This document shows positions 28,589 through 38,292 of a stretch of DNA of 64,000 nucleotides, piece after piece. The stretch is taken from the NCBI RefSeq assembly GCF_002165135.1, contig NZ_NFZQ01000003.1, positions 124,001 to 188,000 on the forward strand, given 5' to 3'. The stretch's first letter is position 1. The number at the start of each line of letters is the position of its first letter. Position numbers and translations under genes: made by a program. The notes below the pieces were generated by a model that saw nothing but the letters and a program-made list of their open reading frames with translations, ran no database searches and was not told where the DNA came from. The DNA is from Pseudomonas sp. SID14000. GTDB taxonomy: Bacteria; Pseudomonadota; Gammaproteobacteria; Pseudomonadales; Pseudomonadaceae.

Positions 28589-29281
28589 ATGCGCCTCGAC
28601 CGTTTCCTCGCCAGCCTGCCCAGCCACAACCGCCAGCAAGTCCGCCTGATGCTGGCACAGCGCCGTGTGCGGGTGGATGGCCAGGTGGTCAGCGACCCGC
28701 TGGCCGAGGTGCGCGAATTCAACCGCGTAGAGCTGGACGACCAGCTGCTGCAGGCTGGCCGCCCGGCGCGCTACCTGATGCTGCACAAGCCCACTGGCTG
28801 TGTCAGCGCCACCCAGGACCCACAACACCGCACCGTGCTCGACCTGCTGCCCGCCGCGTTGCGTGAGGACCTGCACATTGCCGGGCGCCTGGACTTCAAC
28901 ACCACCGGCCTGATGATCCTGACCAACGATGGGCAGTGGTCACGGCGGCTTACCCAACCCGCGACCAAGCTGCCCAAGCATTACCTGGTGGAAACCGAGG
29001 ACGAGATTGGCGAGCACTATGTGGCCAAGTTCCTCGAGGGTTTCTACTTCGCCTTCGAAGGCCTCACCACCCTGCCCGCCCAACTGGACATCCTCGGGCC
29101 ACGCCAGGCGCGACTGGCAATCGTCGAAGGGCGATATCACCAGGTGAAGCGGATGTTCGGCCACTTCGACAACAAGGTGGTGGGGTTGCACCGCGAGAGC
29201 ATGGGGGCGATACGGCTGGACCCGAGGTTGGCGCCAGGGGAATTTCGTGAGCTGACGGCAGAAGAAGTAGCCACGGTCTAG
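28589..29281 (+). CDS. rsuA: 16S rRNA pseudouridine-516 synthase RsuA
   Basis: This 230-residue pseudouridine synthase acts on U516 of 16S rRNA. An N-terminal S4 RNA-binding domain (MRLDRFLASLPSHNRQQVRLML, residues 1-60) is followed by the catalytic domain with motif GRLDFNTTGLMILTNDG and nucleophile D102. The motif EGRYHQVKRMFGH near residue 183 completes the RsuA/RluB/E/F signature. It follows the CWC gene by 9 bases. A perfect palindrome begins 4 bases after its stop. Confidence 0.93.
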   Translation: MRLDRFLASLPSHNRQQVRLMLAQRRVRVDGQVVSDPLAEVREFNRVELDDQLLQAGRPARYLMLHKPTGCVSATQDPQHRTVLDLLPAALREDLHIAGRLDFNTTGLMILTNDGQWSRRLTQPATKLPKHYLVETEDEIGEHYVAKFLEGFYFAFEGLTTLPAQLDILGPRQARLAIVEGRYHQVKRMFGHFDNKVVGLHRESMGAIRLDPRLAPGEFRELTAEEVATV

Positions 29282-29284
29282 TCA

Positions 29285-29334
29285 GCCTGTTCCTGCCTCT
29301 TCGCGGGCACGCCCGCGAAGAGGCAGGAACAGGC
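29285..29334. repeat. Perfect 24-bp-arm palindrome (REP variant) after rsuA
   Basis: Arms 29285-29308 and 29311-29334 are perfectly complementary with only AC between them, and they contain the REP core CTCTTCGCGGGC. It directly follows the rsuA stop and could act as a transcript-end hairpin, although no U tract follows. Confidence 0.85.
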
Positions 29335-29668
29335 CGCACGGGGTGCGTCATACGACCGCCCAGCGCCAAAAGTCACATTTTCCCCCGAACGGCACTTGCG
29401 GGATTCCCCACCCACTGCTTGAATCCAAATCGTCAGTCCGCATGTGACTACTAAGTCACGATTGCGGTCGAAGACACCTTTTGTCGGCCACCCGGGGCCT
29501 CGATGCCTTGGGGCACGGCAAATTGCCCGCCAAAAACAATACCGTCGACGCACGTGCCAAGGATCGACACAGGGCCCCCCGGTTTCTCTTCAGGCAAATG
29601 CCTACCTGTCATAAAGAACGTGCACCCTAGGTGACGCGAATACCCTTTTTGCGCCAGGAGTCGATGAC
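29335..29668. other. phaG upstream region, no gene seen
   Basis: This 334-base gap between the rsuA palindrome and phaG has lower GC and contains no credible coding frame. It holds the phaG promoter region. A sequence resembling a -24/-12 element (GGGCACGGCAAATTGCC near 29510-29530) has the GG and GC doublets 11 bases apart instead of 10, so I do not call it. Confidence 0.6.
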
Positions 29669-30556
29669 ATGAGGCCAGAAATCGCTGTACTTGATATCCA
29701 AGGTCAGTATCGGGTTTACACGGAGTTCTATCGCGCGGATGCGGCCGAGAAAACGATCATCCTGATCAATGGCTCGCTGGCCACCACGGCCTCGTTCGCC
29801 CAGACGGTGCGTAACCTGCACCCGCAGTTCAACGTAGTACTGTTCGACCAGCCATATGCGGGCAAATCCAAGCCGCACAATCGCCAGGAACGCCTGATCA
29901 GCAAGGAGACCGAAGCGCATATCCTCCTTGAGCTGATCGAGCACTTCCAGGCAGACCACGTGATGTCGTTCTCGTGGGGTGGCGCAAGCACGCTGCTGGC
30001 GCTGGCGCACCAGCCGCGGCACGTGAAGAAAGCGGTGGTGAGCTCCTTCTCGCCGGTAATCAACGAACCGATGCGCGACTACCTGGACCGTGGCTGCCAG
30101 TACCTGGCCGCCTGCGACCGCTATCAGGTCGGAAACCTGGTCAATGACACCATCGGAAAGCACCTGCCGTCACTGTTCAAGCGTTTCAACTACCGCCACG
30201 TCAGCAGTCTGGACAGCCACGAGTACGCACAGATGCACTTCCACATCAACGAAGTATTGCAGCATGACCTGGAACGGGCCCTGAACGGCGCGCGGAACAT
30301 CGACATCCCGGTGCTGTTCATCAACGGCGAACGCGACGAGTACACCACGGTCGAGGATGCCCGGCAGTTCAGCAAGCATGTAGGCAAGAGCCAGTTCAGC
30401 GTGATCCGTGACGCGGGCCACTTCCTCGACATGGAAAACAAGGCCGCCTGCGAGGACACCCGCAGCGTCCTGCTCGGCTTCCTTAAGCCTACCGTGCGCG
30501 AGCCTCGTCAACGCTACCAGAACGTACATCAGGGGCAGCATGCATTGGCCATCTGA
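29669..30556 (+). CDS. phaG: (R)-3-hydroxydecanoyl-ACP:CoA transacylase/thioesterase PhaG
   Basis: PhaG links fatty-acid synthesis to medium-chain polyhydroxyalkanoate synthesis by releasing or transferring the 3-hydroxyacyl group from ACP. The 295-residue alpha/beta-hydrolase protein starts MRPEIAVLDIQGQYRVYTEF and is nearly identical to my memory of P. putida PhaG; RhlA is the close paralogue. The nucleophile elbow is SFSWGGAS with S102; other catalytic elements are FINGERDEYT and DAGHFLDME. It is a single gene followed by tRNA-Gly. Presence of phaG is a strong marker for a P. putida-type organism. Confidence 0.93.
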   Translation: MRPEIAVLDIQGQYRVYTEFYRADAAEKTIILINGSLATTASFAQTVRNLHPQFNVVLFDQPYAGKSKPHNRQERLISKETEAHILLELIEHFQADHVMSFSWGGASTLLALAHQPRHVKKAVVSSFSPVINEPMRDYLDRGCQYLAACDRYQVGNLVNDTIGKHLPSLFKRFNYRHVSSLDSHEYAQMHFHINEVLQHDLERALNGARNIDIPVLFINGERDEYTTVEDARQFSKHVGKSQFSVIRDAGHFLDMENKAACEDTRSVLLGFLKPTVREPRQRYQNVHQGQHALAI

Positions 30557-30666
30557 GCGCATCGGCGCCCTGTAGGTGATACCCGCAGCCTATGGGGTGC
30601 CGACAAGCTTTTTTATAACTCGGGCTTCTAATTCGCGGAGGGTTCTGGTAAAAAGTGCAGCGCAGA

Positions 30667-30740
30667 TGCGGGTATAGTTTAGTGGCAAAACGAAAGCTTC
30701 CCAAGCTTTAGTTGAGGGTTCGATTCCCTCTACCCGCTCC
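30667..30740 (+). tRNA. tRNA-Gly (anticodon CCC)
   Basis: This is a 74-base cloverleaf with encoded CCA. The acceptor stem GCGGGTA pairs with TACCCGC. The D arm contains GTTTAGTGGCAAAAC, the anticodon stem AAAGC/GCTTT encloses loop TTCCCAA with anticodon CCC, and the T arm is AGGGTTCGATTCCCT. A terminator follows 44 bases downstream. Confidence 0.95.
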
Positions 30741-30783
30741 ACATCGCATTACCGCATGGCGTTCCAGTAACGTCATCGCTGTC

Positions 30784-30808
30784 AAAAGGAGCCTTGGCTC
30801 CTTTTTTC
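30784..30808 (+). terminator. Rho-independent terminator after tRNA-Gly
   Basis: An AAAAGGAGCC/GGCTCCTTTT hairpin is followed by a T-rich tract, 44 bases after the tRNA. Confidence 0.85.
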
Positions 30809-30905
30809 GTTTCTGCCCCTCCCTTTGACCTGTCCCATGGCCATTTGCCTGCCGTTCCGCTTCAATGCGTGGATGGATTCGTGAAACATTTCGAAAGGAC
30901 GACGC

Positions 30906-32612
30906 ATGTTTCTCTCCCGCTGGCTACCGGGCCTTGCCAACCTGCTGCACTACCGCCGCGAGTGGTTCCACGCCGACCTGCAGGCCGGTCTTTCGGTGGC
31001 GGCGATCCAGATCCCCATTGCCATCGCCTACGCGCAAATTGTCGGCCTACCGCCGCAGTACGGCCTGTACGCCTGTGTGCTGCCGATGATGGTCTACGCC
31101 CTGATCGGCAGCTCACGCCAGCTCATGGTCGGCCCCGACGCCGCCACCTGCGCGATGATCGCCGGCGCCGTGGCGCCGTTGGCCATGGGCGATCCGCACC
31201 GGATTGCCGAACTGTCAGTGATTGTCACCCTGCTGGTCGGGGTGATGCTGATTGCCGCCGGCGTGGCCCGGGCCGGGTTCATTGCCAGCTTCTTCTCGCG
31301 TCCGATCCTGATCGGCTATCTCAACGGCATCGGCCTTAGCCTGATCGCCGGGCAGTTGTCCAAGGTGGTGGGGTTCAAGATCGAGGGCGACGGTTTCATC
31401 CTCAGTTTGATCAACTTCCTCCAGCGCCTGGGCGAAATCCACTGGGTGACGCTGCTCATCGGCGTCGCCGCACTGGGCCTGCTGATCTGGCTGCCACGGC
31501 GCTACCCACGCCTGCCCGCGGCACTGACGGTAGTGGCGCTGTTCATGCTGCTGGTCGGCCTGTTCGGCCTCGACCGCTTCGGCGTCGCCATCCTCGGCCC
31601 GGTACCTGCCGGTATCCCGCAACTGACGTGGCCCCACAGTAACCTGGCAGAAATGAAAAGCCTGCTGCGCGATGCCCTGGGTATCGCCACCGTCAGCTTC
31701 TGCAGCGCCATGCTCACCGCACGCAGCTTTGCCGCCCGGCACGGCTACGCGATCAACGCCAACCACGAATTCGTCGCCCTGGGCGTAAGCAACCTGGCAG
31801 CCGGGGTTTCCCAGGGGTTTGCCATCAGCGGCGCCGACTCGCGCACCGCGGTCAACGACATGGTCGGTGGCAAAAGCCAGCTGGTGGGCATCATCGCCGC
31901 GCTGGTCATCGCCCTGATCCTGCTGTTGTTCACCGCGCCGATGGCGTGGATCCCGCAGGCCGCGCTGGGCGCAGTGCTGCTGATGGCCGGCTGGGGGCTG
32001 ATCGATATCAAGTCGCTGAGGCACATCCGCCGCTTGAGCCGCTTCGAGTTCTGGCTGTGCCTGCTGACCACCGTTGGCGTGCTGAGCCTGGGGGTGCTGC
32101 CCGGCATCGTATTTGCCGTGACCCTGGCGATCCTGCGCCTGCTGTACAGCATCTACCAGCCCACCGACGCGGTGCTGGGCTGGCTGCCGGGCACCGAAGG
32201 CCAGGTGGACATCCGCAAACACAAGGATGCCCGTACCGTGCCAGGCCTGGTGGTGTACCGCTTCGACGACGCGATCCTGTTCTTCAACGCTGACTACTTC
32301 AAGATGCGCCTGCTCGAAGCAGTGCAGAGCCAGGACCAGCCCAAGGCCGTGCTGTTCGATGCCGAAGCGGTAACCAGCATCGACGTCAGCGGCATCGCCG
32401 CCCTGCGCGAGGTGCGCGACACCCTGGCGGCTCAGGGCATCTTCTTCGCCATCGCCCGCGCCCGCGGCACCTTCCTGCGCATGCTGGTGCGCTCGGGGAT
32501 GGCACGGGAGATGGAAGACAAACTGCTGTTCGGCTCGGTGCGGGCGGGCATCCGCGCATATCGGGTGTGGCGTAACAGGAGTCGCCGTGGGCAACTGGCT
32601 GAACAAGGTTGA
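30906..32612 (+). CDS. SulP-family anion transporter with STAS domain
   Basis: This 568-residue inner-membrane transporter of the SulP/SLC26 family has about 12-14 membrane segments in residues 25-425, beginning with the family motif VAAIQIPIAIAYAQIVGLPPQYGLYA. A cytoplasmic STAS domain occupies about residues 440-550 (VVYRFDDAILFFNADYFK to SIDVSGIAALREV). The substrate could be sulfate, bicarbonate or a dicarboxylate; the sequence does not decide. AAAGGA precedes ATG 30906. It stands alone between tRNA-Gly and the DUF4917 gene. Confidence 0.9.
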   Translation: MFLSRWLPGLANLLHYRREWFHADLQAGLSVAAIQIPIAIAYAQIVGLPPQYGLYACVLPMMVYALIGSSRQLMVGPDAATCAMIAGAVAPLAMGDPHRIAELSVIVTLLVGVMLIAAGVARAGFIASFFSRPILIGYLNGIGLSLIAGQLSKVVGFKIEGDGFILSLINFLQRLGEIHWVTLLIGVAALGLLIWLPRRYPRLPAALTVVALFMLLVGLFGLDRFGVAILGPVPAGIPQLTWPHSNLAEMKSLLRDALGIATVSFCSAMLTARSFAARHGYAINANHEFVALGVSNLAAGVSQGFAISGADSRTAVNDMVGGKSQLVGIIAALVIALILLLFTAPMAWIPQAALGAVLLMAGWGLIDIKSLRHIRRLSRFEFWLCLLTTVGVLSLGVLPGIVFAVTLAILRLLYSIYQPTDAVLGWLPGTEGQVDIRKHKDARTVPGLVVYRFDDAILFFNADYFKMRLLEAVQSQDQPKAVLFDAEAVTSIDVSGIAALREVRDTLAAQGIFFAIARARGTFLRMLVRSGMAREMEDKLLFGSVRAGIRAYRVWRNRSRRGQLAEQG

Positions 32613-32728
32613 AGAATTGCGTCGTTGCTACTGGTTTCACAAAGCAGTTGCCTGGACACCAACCCTCGCACACCTTGCATGACATGCTAAAGTCGCCCCC
32701 GTTCCCGCTCCACCCAACGGACCCCTGC

Positions 32729-33739
32729 ATGCCCGCACTCGACGCCCCCCTCACCCCCTGGCCAGAACTCGCCGCCCGCCACCCTTGCGACGCCCTGCTG
32801 CTGGGCAACGGCGCCAGCCGCGCGCTGTGGAAGCCGTTCGGCTACTTCTCGCTGTTCGAGGAAGCGCAACGCGCCGGTCGCAAGAAAGGCCTGGCCGTCA
32901 GCGACCAGGCATTGTTCAAGTCACTGGGTACGGAACTGTTCGAACCGGTGCTCAGCGCCCTCAACAACACCGTGCGCGTCAACGCCGCGCTGGCCATCAA
33001 CTCCACCGCACCGCTGAACCGCTACTACTCGATCAAGGAAGCGCTGATCCACGCCATACGCACGGTGCACCTGCCGTGGCCACTCATGCCGGCCGCCACC
33101 CTGGCAACCCTCAACCAGGCCCTGCGCGGCTACCGCAGCGTCTACACCAGCAACTACGACCTGCTACTACCATGGGCGGTGCAACACGCCCCGCACGGCT
33201 TCGCCGAACTGTTCGACGAGCAAGGTTTCTTCGACGTGCGCCGCACCAGCGGCGAAGGCACCCGGGTGATGCACCTGCATGGCGGCCTGCACCTGCTCAA
33301 GCTGCCCGACGGCACCACCCGCCAACGCAGCGCCGACAGCGCCGAACTGCTCGATGGTTTTGCCGTGAACATCCCGGGCGAAGTGCCTCTGTTCATCAAC
33401 GAAGACCGCAGCGACGAGAAACTGCGCACCATCCGCAACTCGGACTACCTGGGCTGGTGCCTGGGGCAACTGGCACGGGAAAGCCAAGGGTTATGCCTGC
33501 TCGGGCAGCACCTGGACAGCAGTGACCAGCACTTGCTCGAAGCCATCCGGCTGGCCCGGCCGGCGCATCTTTCGATTGCCATCAGGCCGTTGAGCGAGGC
33601 ATCGGTGATCAACCAGAAGCAGCATTTCGTCGATCGGTTCGGGGATATGCCGGGGACAGTGCTGCATTTCTTTGATGCCTGTACGCATCCGTTGGGGCAA
33701 GCAGCGTTGGCTATTGAAGCACCGCTCACCCACAGGTGA
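32729..33739 (+). CDS. DUF4917 family protein
   Basis: This 336-residue protein resembles DUF4917, a family of unknown function. The N-terminal LLLGNGASRALWKPFGYFSLF looks like a nucleotide- or NAD-binding loop of the SIR2-like type; YRSVYTSNYDLLLPWA and VMHLHGGLHLL, with the NYD and HGG motifs, strengthen a SIR2-like resemblance. The C-terminal HLSIAIRPLSEASVINQK is repeated in a decayed copy at about 48.1 kb. The frame is open 120 bases further upstream; I chose ATG 32729 by its fit to the family start, though the ribosome site is weak. It lies at the left edge of the tad island. Confidence 0.75.
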   Translation: MPALDAPLTPWPELAARHPCDALLLGNGASRALWKPFGYFSLFEEAQRAGRKKGLAVSDQALFKSLGTELFEPVLSALNNTVRVNAALAINSTAPLNRYYSIKEALIHAIRTVHLPWPLMPAATLATLNQALRGYRSVYTSNYDLLLPWAVQHAPHGFAELFDEQGFFDVRRTSGEGTRVMHLHGGLHLLKLPDGTTRQRSADSAELLDGFAVNIPGEVPLFINEDRSDEKLRTIRNSDYLGWCLGQLARESQGLCLLGQHLDSSDQHLLEAIRLARPAHLSIAIRPLSEASVINQKQHFVDRFGDMPGTVLHFFDACTHPLGQAALAIEAPLTHR

Positions 33740-33752
33740 AGTGGACCAATCG

Positions 33753-33771
33753 GGGGCCGCTTTGCGGCCCC
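33753..33771. terminator. Bidirectional hairpin between DUF4917 and tadD
   Basis: GGGGCCGC-TTT-GCGGCCCC forms an 8-bp stem between two convergent genes. The T tract is poor on both sides, so termination may be partial. Confidence 0.55.
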
Positions 33772-33823
33772 GTTAACGCTATCTGCCAGGCATCAGGGCT
33801 TGCCCGCTGAACCACTCGCCCCA

Positions 33824-34867
33824 TCAAGGCGCCGATGCGGTTGTCACCTGCACGGCCGGGCCAATTGCAACTGGCTCGGGCATCGCTACATCGCCGCCCA
33901 TCTGACGGATTTGTCGAATCTGCTGAACCCTGTTCAGGTTTTCCCAGGCGACGGCATAGTGCCCCGGCGACAACTCGATCGCGCTGCGGAAAAACTGCTC
34001 AGCCACATCCAGCTTGCCTTCCACCAGGCAGACATAGCCCACATCATTGCTGGCCTCGGCACGCTTTTCGACCTGTTCGAAGGCAGATACTGCTTCTTCA
34101 TAGCGCCCCATGCGAGCCAGCAGCAACCCATAGTTACGCCAGAGCGGTTTGTAGGTACCGTCGTAGCTCACACCACGCTTGTACCTGAGTTCGGCTTCGG
34201 ACCATTGCCCGGCCATGTAGTAGGAATACCCCAGGCTGTTCTGCACCAACGCCGAACGTGGATCGATGAGCTCGGCCAGGCGGTAGTACGTCTGCGCCTC
34301 GGCGAAGTTGTCGGCCAGATCCGCTAGCACACCCAGGCCGTTATACGCCTTGAGCGGTGACTTGCTGTCGACCCTGAGCGCAGCCGCCCCTGTCTGGGTG
34401 TTGGCCGGGTCCTTGGCGAAGCGCTTCTGATCCACGGCAACGGCCTTCAACAGCATCGCCTTGGCTTGCTCATGTTTACGCATGGACAGATTCAGCAGGC
34501 CCATTTCGGTCAGGGCATCGGGGTTTTCAGGCGCCTTGCCCAGTACCTCGGTGAAGGCCATCTCGGCAAGCTGGTTATTGCCGCGTTCGCGGTGGATACG
34601 GCCAACCCAGACCAGGGCTTCATAACGTTCGGGTGCCAGCTCGAGGACGCGCAAGTACTGGTATAGCGCCTGGTCCAGGTCACCGGCCTGGTAAGCCATC
34701 GCCGCAACCTGCATCGCCTGGTCGGGCGAGTTGCTCTGCGACTGCACCTGGTAGAGCACCGAATTGCCACCGGAGTAGACAGAACGTACCCCATTCAAGT
34801 CTGGCCCCGTGCTCTGGCAACCCGAGAGCACGGCTATCATGGTCAACAGCAAGCTGATCCTGTTCAT
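33824..34867 (-). CDS. tadD: Tad pilus lipoprotein TadD (TPR)
   Basis: This 347-residue predicted outer-membrane lipoprotein has signal segment MNRISLLLTMIAVLSGC with lipidated C17, followed by about six tetratricopeptide repeats between residues 50 and 310 (for example QALYQYLRVLELAPERYEAL and AQTYYRLAELIDPRSALVQN). TadD proteins help pilot the Tad secretin and are needed for Flp pilus assembly. It is the last gene of the minus-strand tad operon, 1 base after tadC. It starts at ATG 34867. Confidence 0.88.
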   Translation of the reverse strand: MNRISLLLTMIAVLSGCQSTGPDLNGVRSVYSGGNSVLYQVQSQSNSPDQAMQVAAMAYQAGDLDQALYQYLRVLELAPERYEALVWVGRIHRERGNNQLAEMAFTEVLGKAPENPDALTEMGLLNLSMRKHEQAKAMLLKAVAVDQKRFAKDPANTQTGAAALRVDSKSPLKAYNGLGVLADLADNFAEAQTYYRLAELIDPRSALVQNSLGYSYYMAGQWSEAELRYKRGVSYDGTYKPLWRNYGLLLARMGRYEEAVSAFEQVEKRAEASNDVGYVCLVEGKLDVAEQFFRSAIELSPGHYAVAWENLNRVQQIRQIRQMGGDVAMPEPVAIGPAVQVTTASAP

Positions 34868-34868
34868 G

Positions 34869-35852
34869 TCATAGCTTCCCGAACATTCTAAGTATCCCGA
34901 TGATCACCGGGCCGATGGCAACCAGAAAAAAACTTGGCCACAGACAGAAAATTAGCGGAAAAACCAGCTTTGTTCCGATCTTCGCGCCCATTTCCTCGGC
35001 GGCCTGCATACGTCGGTCACGAAACTCCTCGGCATAGATGCGCAAGGTGGCCGCTACGCTGGTGCCGAAGCGGATGCTCTGGGCCAAGAGGCTGACCAAG
35101 CCTTGAATGTCTTCCAGACCGGTGCGATCCGCCAGTTGTCTGAGCGCCTCGGTACTGGAAATGCCGGCTCGGATCTGCGCATTGACCAAGGCCAGTTCCT
35201 CGGCCAGCTCGGCCTGGCTGACCGCCATTTCTTCGGCCACCCGCTCGATCGCCTGGGGCAACGCCAGGCCCGACTCCACGCAAACCACCATCAGGTCCAG
35301 GGCATCAGGAAAGGCCGCACGTAACCGCTCCTGCCGAGCCTTTTTGCGCTTTTCGACATACACTGCCGGCAGCAGCCATCCAACGGCAGCCCCCATGAGC
35401 ACCACAGCGAGGATCTTGGTCGAAGAAAGGTTGGGAACCAGTGGCAGTGTCAACAGCGAGGCACCAACCAACATCAACGGCAACAGCAAACGCACCGCCC
35501 AGTACACCTGTACCGCTGACGTCGAGCCGTAACCCGCGTGGGTCAACAGGGTTCGGGTGGTTGACACCTCCCCCTCCGTAGACGGGCCAAGGCGCCGACC
35601 GACCCGCTCCAGTAAAAGCTGGAGATTGCCTGGTGCCTCTCGACCAACTCCAACGCTGGCGTGGCCACGTTTAATCAATGCAAGACGGCGTTGCAGAGGG
35701 CTCTGCAACCCCAGCACCAGTAACGTCACAGTGACCACCGCAATGACCGTGCTCACCCCGATTGCACCGACGACCAGCAGGCGAGTCAGGGCCTCATTGT
35801 CCGTGACCTGACTCAACAAACCGAGCAAATAGTCCATGACCGACGCCCCCAT
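34869..35852 (-). CDS. tadC: Tad pilus inner-membrane platform protein TadC
   Basis: This 327-residue inner-membrane protein carries a type II secretion F domain (about residues 170-300, with FPDALDLMVVCVESGLALPQAIERV and the LVSLLAQSIRFGTSV segment). It has membrane segments at about 23-47, 125-165 and the C terminus (LVFPLIFCLWPSFFLVAIGPVIIGIL). With TadB it forms the platform that TadA drives. ATG 35852 or ATG 35837 may be used; 35852 has a better-placed AGGCAG. It lies 11 bases after tadB. Confidence 0.9.
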   Translation of the reverse strand: MGASVMDYLLGLLSQVTDNEALTRLLVVGAIGVSTVIAVVTVTLLVLGLQSPLQRRLALIKRGHASVGVGREAPGNLQLLLERVGRRLGPSTEGEVSTTRTLLTHAGYGSTSAVQVYWAVRLLLPLMLVGASLLTLPLVPNLSSTKILAVVLMGAAVGWLLPAVYVEKRKKARQERLRAAFPDALDLMVVCVESGLALPQAIERVAEEMAVSQAELAEELALVNAQIRAGISSTEALRQLADRTGLEDIQGLVSLLAQSIRFGTSVAATLRIYAEEFRDRRMQAAEEMGAKIGTKLVFPLIFCLWPSFFLVAIGPVIIGILRMFGKL

Positions 35853-35863
35853 GCGAGAACTGC

Positions 35864-36850
35864 CTAAACCTGGATACGAATGATTTTACGAATCCAGAAA
35901 ATCCCCACCAACATGGAGCCAAAAGCCCCCATGATCAGCTTTTGCCCAACGGGGTCCTTGACCAGCAACGTCAAGTACGCAGGGTTCATGACAACGATCG
36001 CTGCGGCCAATACGAAGGGAATGGCTATCAGCACCCAGGCTGACATTCGCCCCTCGGCCGACATTGTCTTGACTTTGCGCTGAAAGCGGAAACGCCCGCG
36101 GATCAGGTTGCTCAGACGCTCCAGCACTTCCGTCAGGTTGCCGCCAGTCTCGCGGTGAATGAGGATCGAGGTCACCAGCATCATCACCGTCATGCTTGGC
36201 ATCCGCTCCAGAAGGCCAAGCATGGCCCTGCGCACATCATTACCGTAGTTGATATCGGCGAAAGTCAGACCGAATTCATGCGCCACCGGTCCCTTGTGTT
36301 CATCTGCCACCAAACGCAGGGTTTCATTGAAGGGGTGCCCAGCGCGCAACGCCCGACACATGGCTTCCAGCGCATCCGGCAAACCCTCCTCGAACTTGAC
36401 GAAACGCCTGCCACGGTCATGGGAGATTTTCAGCAGCGGTAGCCAAAACGCCACGAATGCTGCCGCCAGCGCCAACCACCAGTATGGAAAGAACAGCCAG
36501 GCCAGCATTCCGGCAGCCGCTGCCAGCACGAACCCCAGCAGCAGTACCCGATAGGCCCGATAATCATGCCCGGCCTGCTCGATCAGTTGCGTCAGCGTCG
36601 CCATGAAGGGCAATTGTTCGAGCCGCGCCTCCAGCGGCGACAAACGCGTCAGGTATTTCTGCCGCAGCACGGTCTGCATGTTCGGCAAATGACTTGCACG
36701 CTCCAGGAGCACAAGTCGGCTGCGGATACGTTTGCGTACCTTGCCCGCCTCGCCGAACACTGGCACCACCAACCCTTGGCTAAGGAGAAAAACGGCAACG
36801 AACACCATGCCAAGAAATATCAGGATATATTCACCGGGTATCTGGCTCAT
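35864..36850 (-). CDS. tadB: Tad pilus inner-membrane platform protein TadB
   Basis: This 328-residue inner-membrane protein has an N-terminal membrane segment ([21 protein letters not shown]), a central pair (about residues 90-130) and a T2SSF domain ([61 protein letters not shown]). TadB and TadC together form the assembly platform of the Flp pilus. ATG 36850 overlaps the tadA stop as ATGA, so translation is coupled to tadA. Confidence 0.92.
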   Translation of the reverse strand: MSQIPGEYILIFLGMVFVAVFLLSQGLVVPVFGEAGKVRKRIRSRLVLLERASHLPNMQTVLRQKYLTRLSPLEARLEQLPFMATLTQLIEQAGHDYRAYRVLLLGFVLAAAAGMLAWLFFPYWWLALAAAFVAFWLPLLKISHDRGRRFVKFEEGLPDALEAMCRALRAGHPFNETLRLVADEHKGPVAHEFGLTFADINYGNDVRRAMLGLLERMPSMTVMMLVTSILIHRETGGNLTEVLERLSNLIRGRFRFQRKVKTMSAEGRMSAWVLIAIPFVLAAAIVVMNPAYLTLLVKDPVGQKLIMGAFGSMLVGIFWIRKIIRIQV

Positions 36851-38289
36851 GGTTGACGAGCCTCCATCCATTCAGGCCTGAACATCGTCAGCGGCAATTC
36901 GATCCCGCGCTTGGCCAAAGCATCGCGAAAGGCCGGGACCATGCCACTTGGCCGGAAGTCGCCAAGCACCTGGCCTTGCTCGCCCACACCATTGCGGACA
37001 AAAGAGAAGATCTCGGTCATGGTGATGATCTCGCCTTCCATGCCGTTGATCTCCTGCACACTGACCAACCGCCGCTTGCCGTCTTCCTGCCTCTCGAGCT
37101 GGATCACCACATCGATGGCCGATGCGATCTGTTGGCGCATGGCCTTGATCGGGAACGTCGCGCCAGACATCAAAACCATGTTCTCGACCCGGCCCAGCGC
37201 ATCGCGCGCAGTGTTGGCGTGGATGGTAGTCAGTGAGCCATCGTGGCCGGTGTTCATCGCCGTCAGCATGTCCAGCGCCTCGGCGCCACGCACCTCACCG
37301 ATCACGATACGGTCCGGGCGCATCCGCAGGCTGTTGCGCACCAGCTCACGCTGGCCTACCTCGCCGCGCCCCTCGATGTTCGCAGGCCGTGTTTCCAGGC
37401 GCACTACATGTGGCTGCTGCAGTTGCAGCTCGGCCGAGTCCTCGATGGTGACGATGCGCTCGTTATGGGGAATGAAACTGGACAGCACATTGAGCATGGT
37501 GGTCTTGCCGCAGCCGGTGCCGCCAGAGATCAGCACGTTCAGCCGGCCCCGCACGATCGCCTTGAGCAGCAAGGCGATCGCCGGCGTCAGCGCGCCCGCC
37601 TGGATCAGGCTTTCGGCATTGAGCAGGTCCACCGCAAAGCGGCGGATCGAGATGCTCGGCCCATCGATGGCCAGCGGCGGAATGATCGCATTGACCCGTG
37701 AACCATCCTTGAGCCGGGCATCGACCAACGGCGAAGACTCGTCGATACGCCTGCCGAGGCTGGAAACAATGCGGTCGATGATGTTCAGCAGGTGCTGATC
37801 ATCGCGAAAACGCACATCGGTGCGCTGCAACTTGCCGAACCGTTCGACGTACACCGAGTCATGCCCGTTGACCAGGATATCGGACACCGTGTGGTCGGCC
37901 AGCAGCGGCTCCAGCGGGCCAAGGCCAAGCACTTCGTCGGTGATCTGCTTGATGATCAACTGGCGGCTGGCAGAGCTCACTGGCGCCGAATGCTCATCGA
38001 GCAGGCGCTGACAGATATCGCGGATCTGCCGCACGGCCTCGGCCTGCTCGAGCGAGTCGAGCAAGGACAGGTCCATGACCTTGAGCAGCTGCTGATAGAT
38101 TTTTTCCCGCCACTCGGCTTCCACCGAGGTGACCTGGCTTTTCGTTTCAAACAGAACATCCGGTGCTGAATGTTCCCACGCCATCAGCGCCTCTGCCGGG
38201 TCCTTCACGCCTCCACCCAGCATCGACGGCGTCGATGCCTCAGGGGTGACTGCCTGTTTGCGCAAACGGTTACGGAAATCGCTAAGCAT
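36847..38289 (-). CDS. tadA: Tad pilus assembly ATPase TadA (CpaF)
   Basis: This 480-residue hexameric secretion ATPase of the GspE/VirB11-like CpaF family powers Flp pilus assembly. The Walker A motif GGTGCGKT is at residues 256-263. The aspartate box is [25 protein letters not shown], Walker B is [16 protein letters not shown] and the histidine box is [20 protein letters not shown]. The N-terminal region (about residues 60-240) carries the conserved [20 protein letters not shown]. It follows tadZ by 3 bases and overlaps tadB. Confidence 0.96.
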   Translation of the reverse strand: MLSDFRNRLRKQAVTPEASTPSMLGGGVKDPAEALMAWEHSAPDVLFETKSQVTSVEAEWREKIYQQLLKVMDLSLLDSLEQAEAVRQIRDICQRLLDEHSAPVSSASRQLIIKQITDEVLGLGPLEPLLADHTVSDILVNGHDSVYVERFGKLQRTDVRFRDDQHLLNIIDRIVSSLGRRIDESSPLVDARLKDGSRVNAIIPPLAIDGPSISIRRFAVDLLNAESLIQAGALTPAIALLLKAIVRGRLNVLISGGTGCGKTTMLNVLSSFIPHNERIVTIEDSAELQLQQPHVVRLETRPANIEGRGEVGQRELVRNSLRMRPDRIVIGEVRGAEALDMLTAMNTGHDGSLTTIHANTARDALGRVENMVLMSGATFPIKAMRQQIASAIDVVIQLERQEDGKRRLVSVQEINGMEGEIITMTEIFSFVRNGVGEQGQVLGDFRPSGMVPAFRDALAKRGIELPLTMFRPEWMEARQP

Positions 38290-38292
38290 GGT

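Noticed and set aside
29505..29530. Sigma-54-like promoter upstream of phaG
   Set aside because: The GG and GC doublets are 11 bases apart instead of the required 10, and no sigma-54 activator gene is close by.
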